This document shows positions 45,696 to 58,434 of a stretch of DNA of 64,000 bases, in pieces. Source of the DNA: Trileptium ribeirensis (taxonomy: Eukaryota; Nematoda; Enoplea; Enoplida; Thoracostomopsidae); contig JASANE010011868.1 in the NCBI GenBank assembly GCA_030248225.1, positions 1-64,000 of the forward strand, written 5' to 3'. Both the position numbers and the translations under genes were made by a program. The stretch's first letter is position 1, and each line of letters opens with the position of its first letter. The notes below the pieces were generated by a model. That model saw nothing but the letters and a program-made list of their open reading frames with translations. It was not told the origin of the DNA and did no database searches.

Positions 45696-46339
45696 AAAGT
45701 GACGGTTTTGGAATATGATGTCCAAGACCTATATTGGCATACTATTTATAGTTACTAATAGAACGAGCCGTTTAGATATCCATTATCGCGGAGTACGTCT
45801 CTGCCCTTTTGAATTGCTTATTGATTGAGGAAATTTTATAAAGAGAAGAGTTAATGATATCTTCTTGAGCATGCTATGATGGTTCTAAATTATGGTATAA
45901 ACGCGTCATAGTGATAGCGAATAATCTCGTACTCACCTCCAGAACCCATCATAAACTTTCGTTAAAAGTAAATGGTCCCACAAACACACGATTGTGTAAC
46001 ACATTTATGATATCTCTTGCAAAGAATATATCAATAAATAAATGTAAAATACGTATTAAAGTATATAATACAAGTCTACAAAATAGATATGTATTGTTAT
46101 ATTATCCTATTATTATATTATATTATTATTATTATCCTCATTATTCTATTTTGCCACAAAGGCATGTTCCCTAGTTGTGCTTTTAGAAGATTTAGCTATG
46201 TCCAAATTAAAGGTTTTCACGCCGAAGGTCTAAACGAATTTCTACTCGGCTCTGAATCATATCTGGTGTCGTTTAATATAATGGAAAATTTATTACAGAG
46301 TTAGGAATAAGATTTTGATTCTTTGATTCTGATTTTTTT

Positions 46340-49300
46340 AAGTATCTGTGAGTTTATCGGCCTTCTCCGCGGCACGTTTCTTACCAAAACGTAACCGACA
46401 TCTCCAATGGTGGCCAAAGGTACAGGGGTGGAGATATAGACCGAGTTCGAGAGTTACCCAAAACATAAGTAAAATCAAGAATAAGTGGAAAGGAGCCACC
46501 AGAGGGGATGGACCGGTCTACCAGCGGTCGTAGATACCCTTTATCACGGGATGAGAGTTGCGCGAGTTCCCAGCGGTAGACATGTCATTGTCCCGGGCAG
46601 GGATATCAAGTTTAGGTCGATGTCTGGTGCTTGATTATGAATTAAGCTGACTAGGCCGTGTGAACGTATACGAGCTAAAATAAACTACAGTTAAACCCAT
46701 TCGAGTTGATTGCTAATTATATCTTGCAACCTGAACAGACTTAGACCTTTGATGGCATTAAAAAGTAAATTACTATGAGATAAAAATTGGGAATTTAGTT
46801 ATGGACGATAGTGGTGCACTCGGCACCCTTTTAGGTGTAACCTCTTAAAACTAAGCTAAGGCTAAATTGAATTTTGGTTAGCAGTATTGCATATCCGTGC
46901 TAATACTGACTGTACCCTGGTGAGTCCGGAGAACGTGCCATGGGTAATGAATTTATACTAGAAATGCCTAAATAGAATTGATGAATTTCAAAATTTAACA
47001 CGAGAATTTTAACTGACGTTGGCGAATATGAGAACTTGGCCCATCAACGTTTGTACCCTGGCTAGTCCGAATGACAGGCCATGGGACATTGATAAAATTT
47101 TAGAAAAGAATAATCGTGATATTGAATAAAGCTTTGCAAAAGTTTGAATTGTGAAAACGAATTAATTTAGAACCTGATTAAAAAAGTTGGAAAAAAATTG
47201 TAAACTTGGAATAAAAAGACAAGAAAACAACATTACAATATTGCGAATTAAAACGATAATTTGTTTAGGGATTTCTTAAATAATTTTGCATGGTGGTACC
47301 GCACCCGTGTAGGCGAGTACACCCCTAAGCGTAGAATCCACCAGAACGTGCCCGAGAACACAGGTTCTGGATGTAATATGCAAAAGTTTTAGGCAAAATG
47401 TCACTACGGCGACGAGTCCGCGTAACAGTCCCGTAGTGCGTAGTAAAAAGAATTTGAACATATCTTGGCATAACTTTTAAAGAGTAAAATTGGAAAATTT
47501 GAATTGAGAACTTTTATCCTAGGTGGTTAAACAAGAGTAGGTCTGAACTATATTAGTTCTGAAGGCATCCAAGCTCTGTCTCAGCTAGACAAGCGGCCAG
47601 AGTTGAGACACAGCCTGGAGCTATGAGGGATTTCTCACAAAATTGTTAAGTCGTTTTGCAATACTGGAAAATTCTTTTTCCCAGAACGACCAATTTATGC
47701 ATAAAACAATGATCTGGGTTTTACCTTTAGAGATCGTAATATTAATGTCGAAAGATTGCACCAGAACGCTAAAGCTATAAATATTTACAGGTCGTCTGAA
47801 AACAGATAAAGAAAATAACACATTAACACAATGAATCTAACAGTCCGTTGAAACAGGCGCCTTTGCTAACCATTTAGCCAACATTACCGAATAAATGCCA
47901 AGTGAGCAAGTGCTAGTAAAATAACGTGGCCCCGCCACCTTGAGTATTTTACAAAAGATAGCGCCCGCGCTGGTGATTCGCACCATCAAGTCCTTCATAA
48001 GTAACTTCGAGTAAACTACAAGTAAAATAAAAAACAACACCATCAGCTCCTGCTGGCCAAGTAACACGTACAGCCGTATAGTAGAAAATTTTATTACCCG
48101 AAGTTAGCTGAAAATTTTTAAAGATTATATAGTAACATCCTTAGAACACAATAAAAAAATTATAGAACAAAACTTAACAAAAACCGGGCATTATGCACCA
48201 GGCTTAACAATTTTTCCTTAATAACTTATTTCCCATATGTTGGAAACTTAGTGGTAACCGTGAGTTTCGCACTGCGTAACCAATTTTCCTATAACAATTT
48301 TTATAAACTTTTATGTTTTAAAGCGGTTTTGAGACAATAAAGTGCGATCAATCATTACAGGATACATGTACCTTAAATCGTACTACCTGAAGTGTTCGTG
48401 TGGTTCGTGACCCTGAAAAACTAAAGAATTTTATGTGTTAGTGTTAAGGGACAAGTGACACAGGATTTTCCCCAAATAGAACGTGGGTGTTGGCCCATAA
48501 CTGCCAAGCCCCCTAAGCGTAAAATTTCCCCGGCTTGTGCATTGGACAACCCCTAGGCGAGGCTTGCGCGCAGACATAGTTCCGACAACTATGTCCCACC
48601 CTAGAGAATGTTTACAATGTCACAGCCTTCGACGATAGAGCAGCCCATGGTGCGGCAGCCTGGGGTCCAACGGGTTGGTAAAAGATGCCGGAAAGGTAGA
48701 AAGACCAATCCCACCCAGAGGTTCCCGTTTAAGGAATGGGCTGCCCTTTTTCTGGTCTGCCATATACCCGGCTAGGTCTTACTCTGCCTAGCACACCCGC
48801 CACCTCGGCAGGGTCCAGAAATGCAGGTAACCTCCTGCAAAGTCACTGTGATTGAACCTAAATTTATATGCGTGTGTGTATGTATTCGTGCGAGAACCCT
48901 ACTCATGTGGACCTATGACATGTAGGGGTATTTGCCTATATCCAAGAAATATACTGTGCGCTCTAGCCAACGTTCGTACTTCGAACAAGCCGGTATCGTC
49001 CCCCTATTCAAAGCAGAACAATACTAAACCCAAAAGAAGCTTCCCAAGCAAAACTCATATTAACCAGGGCACTATTATAACAATGATCGGAAAAACCGAG
49101 TAACTAGTCAATTCGCCCCTATTAATAAGAAGTAAAAGATAAAAAACAAAAGTGAAATTCGTAAACACATGTTCAAAAGGAAGAAAACACGTAAAGTATA
49201 GAAAAAAATATACCACTATATGCATTAAACGAAAAACATAAGTAATACGCATCAACCACGTCGGCGTACATTCATAAACTCCTCTTACTGCATTACGCAA

Positions 49301-50200
49301 CGTATATATATCCAGCCAACCAATTAGCTATGTCACGCCGTAGTAATAATAATCTAACAAAATTTATTTATTAATAATATTATTATTTACGTATATTAAA
49401 CCTGTATATATTAGGGAAAATGAAAATTTAACGACTTTTAGGGTTGGAAATAGAGGTTATATAGAGGGATCCCATAGGGGTTAATTATATTTCTGAAGGG
49501 GAATAAATGAGTGGAAGCCCCTTTGATAGTTTTAGAGGTTTGAGCATTCATACATGATTAGAGAAAGTCAAATATGGATATATTTGGGTTTAGGAGAAAA
49601 TGGTGAAAATTAGAGGAACCTAAGATTAATAAAAATGGAATTAAGGGGTTTCCAACACAGGGAGAAGATGGAATATAGTCTAGCAATAGGGGAAAATTGT
49701 ACCTGAATTGGGAAAATCTTGATACTTTTGTAAATTTGGAAAAAGATAAAAATATTGATTTTTAGGTAACATGAAGAGTGAAAAGGGATAATGTATCCCT
49801 ATATAGGAGTGAATAATGGGTTCACCCGAGTGGGGAAAAGTGTGAACGGACCTATTATGGGCTATAACCCACCCCACCGGGAGGAAATAATGATAAGACC
49901 AAGAGAAATGTGTTATTCCAGTAAAAGTAAGGAAATTTGTAAATTCCTAGATCTAGAGTCAGTTTTAAAGGGTAATATATGGGTAAGGGATAAGAACTAA
50001 GAGGTGTAATATGAAATTTAGATAATTTCTCCCTCCCGGAGATAAATGTAGGAGTCGCCCCTGTGGGAGAATGGATATCCCCCAGGGAAGAGTAATGAAA
50101 TTGATATAATTTTAGTAACTAGGTCAAAACCTACGAAATATTGTCTAGAAAGAGGGGTAAATACAAGGTTGGACCTGCCCAATAGTTGACAGTATCATTA
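46340..50200. other. Gene-free block of unusual composition
   Basis: From about 46340 to 48850 the DNA is GC-richer than its surroundings, with structured-looking phrases but only short open frames. A direct repeat TGTACCCTGG...AGTCCG followed by GCCATGGG occurs at 46911 and 47052. From about 48000 to 49320 the + strand is rich in A and C; from about 49430 to 50160 it is strongly purine-rich (many GGGG and GAAAA runs). This could be one large decayed element lacking coding capacity, but no terminal repeats were found. Confidence 0.4.
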
Positions 50201-53200
50201 AAGAATTCGCCGTCCTGGCGCTCAGTATTTAGATAGCGCTTCCATTTTTACCAGTATACATTTGGTTCAATACAAGTTATATATATTTATATTTTTTATG
50301 CATATATGTTTATATACTAAGCCTTTCCGTCGGTTAATTCACAGCTCCCGCGGATATTAGGCTTTAATTCTATACTTACAGAAACAAAAAAGACAAAAGC
50401 GGAACTTCAATGCCAGAACCCGATCTGTGTAATATAAACCATATTATAACCACGAGAATACACAATATATAAACCAATGATGTAAATACATTCTACGATA
50501 AACTTGGACATAACCAAAAGTAGTAAAAGGCGCAACTAGGAGCCTATATCTTTGCTACAAAATAGTATGATAGAGTATCCTCCTTTTGTACATAGGTGTG
50601 GGTTTGATACAAAATTGCTTATTTTCTGGAATTTAGTGCACTAAAGGTTCAACGGTAGCTAAGAATATAGTCCTATAAATATATATGCAAAAATACATGA
50701 ATATAAAATTTATTAACGGAACATTACCGGTAAACAGTTTATTTGTGTAAAGACTTCGGAGTTACGAATTTGATAGAGTCTGTCAGGGTTCTTTGAATTT
50801 GTTCCGCCATCTATTGGTTTTATATATTCATATTATATATTATATTTTATAGAATATTATACATTTTGGTGTTTTAGTTGAAAAATTGTATTAAATCAAA
50901 ACATTATATATTCATTGGCCAAAAGATAGTAAAGACTGTTATAGAAATTGCCAATATACTGTTTTTAAAACAAAGTTTATATGACATTTTCTTAACACTT
51001 TACATTTATAATTAAGCTTTCCTTATATATACACTTCCATGAGGGTTTATATAACTTGAGTCCTAGCAGGCACGCAGCCAGGGGGTGCTAGAAGCGGGGC
51101 TTAGTGGCTAATGTAAGTTTTAGAGGCTGAAGCGATATTCATGCATTGCCATTCTCAACATACTAAACTTACGCCTCAGTTTCAGCCGAAACTGTCCTCA
51201 TATGAGCCTTATACTAAGCCTAATACTAGCTGAAGAATTAAGTTTAGACTTAGCATTTTGAGTTCTAATAATCAGTTCGAACATTATAACGTGCAGCTTC
51301 TAAAATTATCATGGGCCACAATATTAATAAATATAACACTAACTGTACATATAATAATATTGAGATCTTAAAATGTGATAGAACTAAAATATGTACACGT
51401 TTGGAAGATACGACTATCACGATTTTACAATAATTAGCGGCTGGGCGAGAAAATACTTATTGTTAAAACAACGCAAAGTGTATTTAAATATAGCTTGTCT
51501 GGACTGGTGATGACCTAAGTCGGTCCGGGCTTGTCTTTGTGTAATCAAGTAGCATCTATAACAGTTGTAACAGCGGCTTGTCTTTTATAGGTAATTTTAG
51601 TTGCGCCAAACTATGTATATAATTAATTTTGTGCTAATCAGTAGTCATAAATTAGTATTCACAATCAACATAGTTAGTTAATAGATAATTCGTAATGTAA
51701 TTATAGCAAAATTACAGTTTTTTGGACGATCCAGACCAACGTTTTGCAAATGCATTATAAACCGCCTAAAATCGGTAATTTTCAGACAGCCTTTAAGTGA
51801 TTGCATCAAACTTTTTATCATTTCCGCTATGTTACGGAATTACTTTCTAATTTTGTCATATTTTGACTTAAACAAATATGCTCATATGGGCTAGGGGTTT
51901 TGTGGCGATCAAGTTATAATGTCTCCCACGTTTGGAACCTATGTATCCGCACAGCGTCTGGCACGCCTTCGGCAACATGGTGTTTTAGTTATCCCTCAGT
52001 TTTTCACAAAACTTTGCAAGGATAGCTAAATTTGCATTTTACGACGGCGTCAATGACACCTTGTATTCGTTTGGTTATATTGACGGTATGCGGTAGACCA
52101 TCTTGACTGAGTCCATATTGTATAGATACACATATCAAAATTTTCAAAAAACTAAGAACAGAATGAAACAATACACGACATTAGTTACAGACAATATGTG
52201 CTACTGATAATTTGCGCCAAAATGGTAGCTAAGTGTGTGTGCAATGCTGTAACCGAAAAATGTAGCTAACGGTATATCGTATATCTTCGCCAATTGATTT
52301 TCGCTATGGGTGTGATCGTGACTGTGTATATGTTGTAAAGTGAGGACTAAACTAAACGTCTCAAACAGTGGAGTGGTGACATTATAACGCAAACGCCATA
52401 GCACCGTCTGACAGCTTCCTGTCAAGCGCCGCCAACGCCTGGCAGGTGCCCAAGCCACCGTTGTAGCGGCGGCGCAGGCGCCGAACAAAAAGTCATTGAA
52501 CACAACTCACCCCATTCCTCACCGGTCGAGCGGCTGGCCTCCTCAGCGAGGCGAGTGTCAATGTCTCACTCTCTTGCTGGATCCGGCACCTACCCCTGGG
52601 ACGTTGGGCTTCGAGCAAGTATGGATCTAAAGCTCGTTTCTTCGAAGCAGTGTATTACTATCAGTTAACAGTAGATGAATATGAGTTATACTGCTGGTGT
52701 ATAGTGCTGTTATATATAATTTGGATGTATTTGCGATTTTAATTTCCGGGGAATTGCTGTCAACTGCACTACAAAAATGTCTAGTTATTGCTCTGTCCAA
52801 CAGAGCGTTTTAATATTTGAAAATGTTTTGAAACGCAGTCTAATTATAACGAAAACTATGTTAGGTATATTTTTAATATCAAATAAGGATGACATATAAT
52901 AGGCATTACATGCACAGTGGCTGATGTAGTAATTGTGCGTGACTCTCCAATATAGATCAATCGTTAGCCATTCCTACTCACTTTTAATTCCATTTGAGCC
53001 CCGGAGAACGAAGTTTTGGTGTCTACCTTAACACTGTTTAAGGTGAGCGAACTTCCAAGGTAGATCACTTGTTGCAATTCGAAAGAGAATGACTCAAATA
53101 TATCGAAAACGGCATGACATGCATTATACTTCGGACCCTAAGCCATGCCTAGGCTTAATCTTAGGCTTAGATTTAGGCTCATGCCAACACTTCGTCCTAG

Positions 53201-54129
53201 TTTTATACAATTATTCGAGTGGAACAACGTGACATGATGTGGAAAAAATGTGGTGATCCGTGTATTTATACACAGGTTGTTTATGAAATTAATTAGTAAA
53301 ACGATTTTATTACATTGTTCTGACTTTTATGCAGCGACTGCTAACGGTTTTAAAAGTTTCGCATTTTTGTATACAGTCAAAAATGGCAAGGCAATCAAGT
53401 TGATTTTCGGCCGTCGGCCACCCCTTGCCCATAGGCAGAGTGTAGTGCCATCGACCGACCATAGGCTGACCCAACTTTATGGGCCGGCCTAAGCAGGCTG
53501 TTTGACTTAAGAGCCGGCAATTGACCAGCACTGCATTTGACTACAATCTTATGACTAAATTTTGTATCAAGTTTCGTATTAGTAGTATTTTCGCATCTAG
53601 CTTAGTGGGGCAAAATTTTCTATGGCAAAAAAGTTTCTCTTAGCTTGACAACGGGATACTTCCTCAGGAGAACACTTTTACACTCCGACACTCGCGCAAC
53701 AAGACAATTTCTCACCCGGACATGTACCTTCCTGCCCTCATTTGAGCACTCTGTGCCTATCTATTAACATTCGACTTCATCACTGATACGTTTCTCATGT
53801 AGCTCGCCCTGATATGCAAGCTTAAATACAACTGCACGACATGTTATGGACACACAAAAAGTATCGTAGAAACGATTGGCAGGCATAGAAATAGACGAAA
53901 ATTTGCTCATTGTGTATATACAAAAAACCGTATAATACAGATTTACTTCTGAATCATCTCCGTCACAAAATACACACTTCTCCATAAATTTATTTTTAGT
54001 AAAATCAGTGTAAATTATCATATACTGCTTGGTTAATACCGATTATGGCTAAATATTCGCGGTAAATCTGTTTCGTGGTGGTACTTGTATGCTGCTGACT
54101 TAAATCTCTGCAAAAAGGATGAACCAAAT
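50201..54129. other. Intergenic DNA, no firm gene
   Basis: Holds one copy of repeat family T at 51070-51245, a GC-rich patch at 52380-52620 that carries a minus-strand open frame (52201-52503, 100 codons, no recognised domain), TTAGGC-like runs at 53143-53180 and a short GC-rich inverted patch near 53400-53520. The open frame is listed among the rejected calls. Confidence 0.4.
51070..51245 (+). repeat. Interspersed repeat family T, copy 2
   Basis: CATGCATTGCCATTCTC, ACATACTAAACTTACGCCTC, AGTTTCAGCC and ATATGAGCCTTATACTAAGC correspond in order to the 63455-63640 copy (ATGCATGTTGTGGCGTTCTC, ATACTAGGCCTTAG, ATATGAGCTTATGTACTAAG). The downstream CCGAACC part is missing. Confidence 0.5.
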
Positions 54130-54302
54130 TTGGCTCATTTTGAGTCAGCTGGAGACTCGCTCGATTTCATCCAGGCCCCATGTGGCTCAGAATGAGCCAA
54201 ACTTGGCTCATTTTGAGTCAGCTGGACACTCGATCGATTTCATCCAGGCCCCATGTGGCTCAGAATGAGCCAAACTTGGCTCATTCTTATCAAATTTGGC
54301 TC
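54130..54302 (+). repeat. 73-bp tandem repeat rich in TGGCTCA, 2.3 units
   Basis: TTGGCTCATTTTGAGTCAGC starts at 54130 and 54203, and a partial third unit at 54276. Each unit contains facing copies of the heptamer (TGGCTCA...TGAGCCA), as in TGGCTCAGAATGAGCCAA, so every unit can form a hairpin. The two full units differ at only two or three positions. Confidence 0.85.
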
Positions 54303-56389
54303 AATAATTTTTCTATTTTTCGGTAGAATAAAGCTGTAAAAATCACATTGCCAGTACAAAATTACCGATATTTTGTTGTAAACGTGACAATGAAACGATC
54401 TATTGGCCATAACGTTCACAGCCTATGTGTCTGCATGCTGCATGACTATTCTAATAATATCATTTGACTTGTCTGTTACACGACGGAATAGTATATATAA
54501 TTATAACCATCTTACACTTTAATATTTTTTCTGATCTGAAGTTAAGTTTGAACAACATTCTTCAGAAGAAATCATTACAATTATGCGCGTAAATTTTTTG
54601 TTGGTTCCATTTGGCTCAATTTTCTACGGTATTATGCATATATGATGTTGCGGTACAATACATACCACTGATTCTAACTCAGTTCAATCTTTAGATTGAA
54701 ATAATTTTGTTTACTTTAAAGGTGAAATCAAAAATTTTACACTGAAAAGAATTTTTTACGCTTTTTCGCGTAGTCGTGAATGCAGGATGAACGACTGTCG
54801 ACTGTCTCATCGTTTACGCTATGAACAACACCCGAAGATCCATATGTCATGCAGCGTATCCGACAGGGTACCTGCATAGTTCTAAACCATTTAGTTGTAG
54901 TAAAAACGTATAATAAAATGTTCAATATTACAATCAAGTAAGCCATTAGTTGTATATAAACTATTAACTTCTTTGTGGGATGCTTATAATCATGCGGTAC
55001 TAGCGCAATATCGATTAGGAAATATGAATTAAGCTACGCTGAGAACAGCAGAAATGACCGCTCTAACACTGTTTTAGCCCATTCTTGGATTTGCGGATTC
55101 ACCTTGATCACAGTTGCAGCTACAATTATGAACAGTCGCATCAACCGGCTTTTTTCAGAATCCCACGGTTCTTTTGTTTTACAGCGGCTCCAGCTAGATT
55201 TTACGATGTTTATTTGCTTTACCGATTAAAAACTTTAAAAATAGCAGGAAATATTGCGTCGTTTAATTGCAATCGTTAACAATAAGTATTTTATGCTAAG
55301 AAAGAAGCAGATTAACGTTAACTAACATAGTACAACTAATAATTATTGCATAATCAAATAGATAATAATGTTTAAAATATTTGCGATTAGTTTAGATGTA
55401 GGAGTTGTTATATATAACTACGGTTTAGTGTACTATAAAATACTATTAGTTTTTGTATTAATTCTCCACATTTTTGTGATGTCATATTCAAAACTTTTGA
55501 TTCGTTCAAAATTCATTAATTTACCAAACCTTTTTACTCACAGGTAATCTTTGATTTGTTAATTATTATGAAAAATATTTAAGTTTGCTAAATCGCACGG
55601 AAAAATGTGTTTGCTCACCGACACACCTTCATCTAGACCGCGTTTTATGATGCTTAATATTTTAGTATGCCGGGCCTGGGGTTTAAAACGTATATATATG
55701 ACAGAGACTGATCTGCTAAACTGTCAGTTTAATGATTTTTCGCTTCCGGATAGTTGTGTTGTATCTGTTGAGATTTTTACAGCAAAATTAGAGTTTGGCT
55801 TTTACTTTGTGGCATAACTGTTGAGCTGAGAAAAAGTTATCGATTTTCGATCCACTGGCATATTACTGAGTAACCGGCCGTAACTTTATGATTGTAAGTT
55901 TTATTGAAGGGAAGATGTGACAACATTCAATGTATTTATGAGCCCACACCATGCTAAACTTTTAGATGACAATATCATTGCTCCGAAGATACAAACTGCC
56001 AAAAAATGATACTAATTTTCACTGAATCTGACTAAGGTTTGTTGTAGTTTTGTGATAACTCTAGTATTGAAGTTTTTTAATATCTGTTGTTTGCAGTTTA
56101 TGGTCGTTTGATAACTTCTGAAGTGTTTTAGTTATTGAACCATTGCCAAAATAACTATGATAGCAGTAACTTTTTGATAGGTGTTGAACGAATTGCACGG
56201 AACCCTTTAAAACTGGCGGCGGAACAGCCAATCACAAAAAAATTTCCGAATATTTTATTTCTTATTTATTTAATATACACAGAAAGTGTATATACTCATT
56301 TTGGGCTCCAAAACATTAGGACCAAAACAAACATCAGATAATAACTATAACTGACATTAAACTGTAACATTTTTGGCTCCATAACATTA
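54303..56389. other. Intergenic DNA, no gene seen
   Basis: AT-rich sequence without recognisable genes, terminal repeats or satellites. Short open frames at 55085-55279 and 55605-55817 are not supported by composition or splice context. Confidence 0.45.
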
Positions 56390-57290
56390 CACATTTTCTG
56401 ACAGCTTTACCAGAAATATATCGTATTTGACATACATTAATTTTGAGGAAAAGCTGGGACACCGCTGTCTAAAAGTTGTTTCAATTCGCGTTTCTGTCGT
56501 TTCAGAACAGTTTGAATTTGAACGGTCATAATTTGCAGAACGTTCTCACAGCGTTACAGGAAATATATCGCATTTGACATGCATTAGTTTTGAGGGAAAC
56601 CTGGGACACCGCTGTCTAAAAGTTGTTTCAATTCGCGTTTCTGTCGTTTCAGAACAGTTTGAATTTGAACGGTCATAATTTGCAGAACGTTCTCACAGCG
56701 TTACAGGAAATATATCGCATTTGACATACATTAGTTTTGAGGGGAAACCTGGGACACGGCTGTCTAAAAGTTGTTTTGATTCGTGTTTCTGTCGTTTCAA
56801 AGCAGTTTGAATTTGAACGGTCATATATTGTAGAACGTTCTGACAGCGTTACAGGAAATATATCATATTTGACATACATTAATTTTGAGGAAAACCTGAG
56901 ACACGGCTGTCTAAAAGTTGTTTCGATTCGTGTTTCTGTCGTTTCAAAGCAGTTTGAGTTTGAACGGTCATATATTGTAGAACGTTCTGACAGCGTTACA
57001 GGAAATATATCGCATTTGCAATACAGTAATTTTGACGGAAATCTGGGATACGGATGTCTAAAAGTTGTTTCGATTCGCGGTTCAGTCGTTTCAGAACAGT
57101 TTGAGTTTGAACGGTCATATATTGTAGAACGTTCTGACAGCGTTACAGGAAATATATCGCATTTGCAATACAGTAATTTTGACGGAACGCTGGGATACGG
57201 CTGTCTAAAAGTTGTTTCGATTCGCGGTTCAGTCGTTTCACGCAATTTGAATTTGAACGGTCATATTTTACGGACCGATAGGCTTTAGCG
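56390..57290. repeat. 147-bp tandem satellite, six units, open on both strands
   Basis: GCGTTACAGG recurs at 56551, 56698, 56846, 56993 and 57140 (period 147, one unit 148), with a diverged first unit from about 56390. Each unit contains GGAAATATATCGCATTTG, a GTCTAAAAGTTGTTTCGATTC block and GTTTGAATTTGAACGGTCAT. Since 147 is 49 codons, both strands stay open for over 180 codons (plus 56737-57288; minus 56673-57245). Open frames on both strands are expected from a repeat whose length is a multiple of three, so I call it a satellite. A lone diverged unit lies at 57838-57920. Confidence 0.9.
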
Positions 57291-58141
57291 ATAGCACAGT
57301 CGCGATGAAAAGGGTGCAGTTTGGTGAAAAAAACATAGAAGGCGCAGGAACGACTTGCTAACGCGTGAATTCTGCTATTCGCGATCATAATTCGTTTTTT
57401 CGATTCCAGTTTTGTTCGAACGAAATTTTTGTTCGGTTTTCACCTCGGGTGAGGGCCCGGCTACTGCTCTCGCTCTGACAAGTTGCCCTAGCCACTGCTG
57501 GCGCCATACTCGCCGAGCCCATAAGTGCAAACATTGCTCGCAGCATTTGTGGCCCCAAACGCGCCAACTCCCCCCTTCCCGACCGATTGTGCCCTCTTTC
57601 GGTACCCGGCTACCCCCTGGATTTCGGACTTTGGTTCATATATGTTAAAAACCTTTTAAAATATTCCAAAAACCGTGACATAGTACATTTGCTCATCGCA
57701 TTGCCTTCTTACGGTATTTAGTTTAATGCATGTCAACCAAATCTTACCATTTGATTTGTCCTTAGCTAAGGTGTGCAAATACAGCAATGTAAATTTATTG
57801 CTAGGAGCAAAATATTGCTGTTTGGTCGTGGGTACTGCACATGTTCTCACAGCACTACAGGAAATGTATTGTATTTGACAGACAGCGCTTTTCCTGCATT
57901 TTTTCGGCGAACCCGGCACCGTGCGGCATTGTGATTAGCAATCTGACTACTAATTAGGATCCATGACGTTAAATTCAAATCCTTTTAGAGTTTAAGTTAT
58001 GTGCAGTTTTGTATTCCTGTCTTGGTTTCAATGTGTGTATTTAGTTTTTTGAAACAATAATATATCGTTATTTTGCTTCAGCAAATTTTACGTTTGTATT
58101 GCATTTGATACGCGTTCGATTTGATAAGTTATATTGTTAAA
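57291..58141. other. Gene C upstream region
   Basis: A GC-rich patch at 57450-57620 precedes the lone satellite-like unit at 57838-57920. TTATTTTGCTTCAG ending at 58081 is an acceptor-like site 60 nt before the gene C start codon and could mark a 5' UTR intron or a trans-splice site. Confidence 0.4.
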
Positions 58142-58434
58142 ATGTCACCACGAGCGAAGTCAGTCACATTTTCTGAAGTCAACGAATATCTTCAATATCG
58201 TCGCGAAAGTGATGATCAATCTTCGAGAGCGTTTCATTTAATTCTATCGATTTCGGAGACGACAACAGAGCGAAAGGCGGTGTTCAAGAACGACATTGGT
58301 TGTCAATCGTCGAGGAAGAATTCGAGCGGAAGTGCGTCTAGCCTCACGGATGATGTGGACGACAAGATTGTCAAGTTGTACAGCAACACAGAGTATGCGC
58401 TACATTTGTGGTCAAGGCCGAACATGAACATTAA
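58142..58434 (+). CDS. Gene C exon 1
   Basis: ATG with AAA context (gttaaaATGTCA) opens 97 codons and ends phase 2 at ATTAA|GTAAGT. An in-frame TTG lies 21 nt upstream, but the ATG is the natural start. Encodes the KSVTF motif and the Ser/Asp-rich linker. Confidence 0.75.

Noticed and set aside
52201..52503. Minus-strand 100-codon ORF in a GC-rich patch
   Set aside because: No recognised domain, no flanking exon with a matching phase, and GC-rich patches in this window are generally transposon-derived.
56673..57288. Overlapping 183- and 190-codon ORFs on opposite strands
   Set aside because: Explained by a tandem repeat whose unit is 49 codons long; both strands cannot plausibly be coding, and neither shows protein features.
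57403..57650. GC-rich ORFs at 57385-57648 as a gene
   Set aside because: No splice sites or domain; short GC-rich islet with frames open on both strands.
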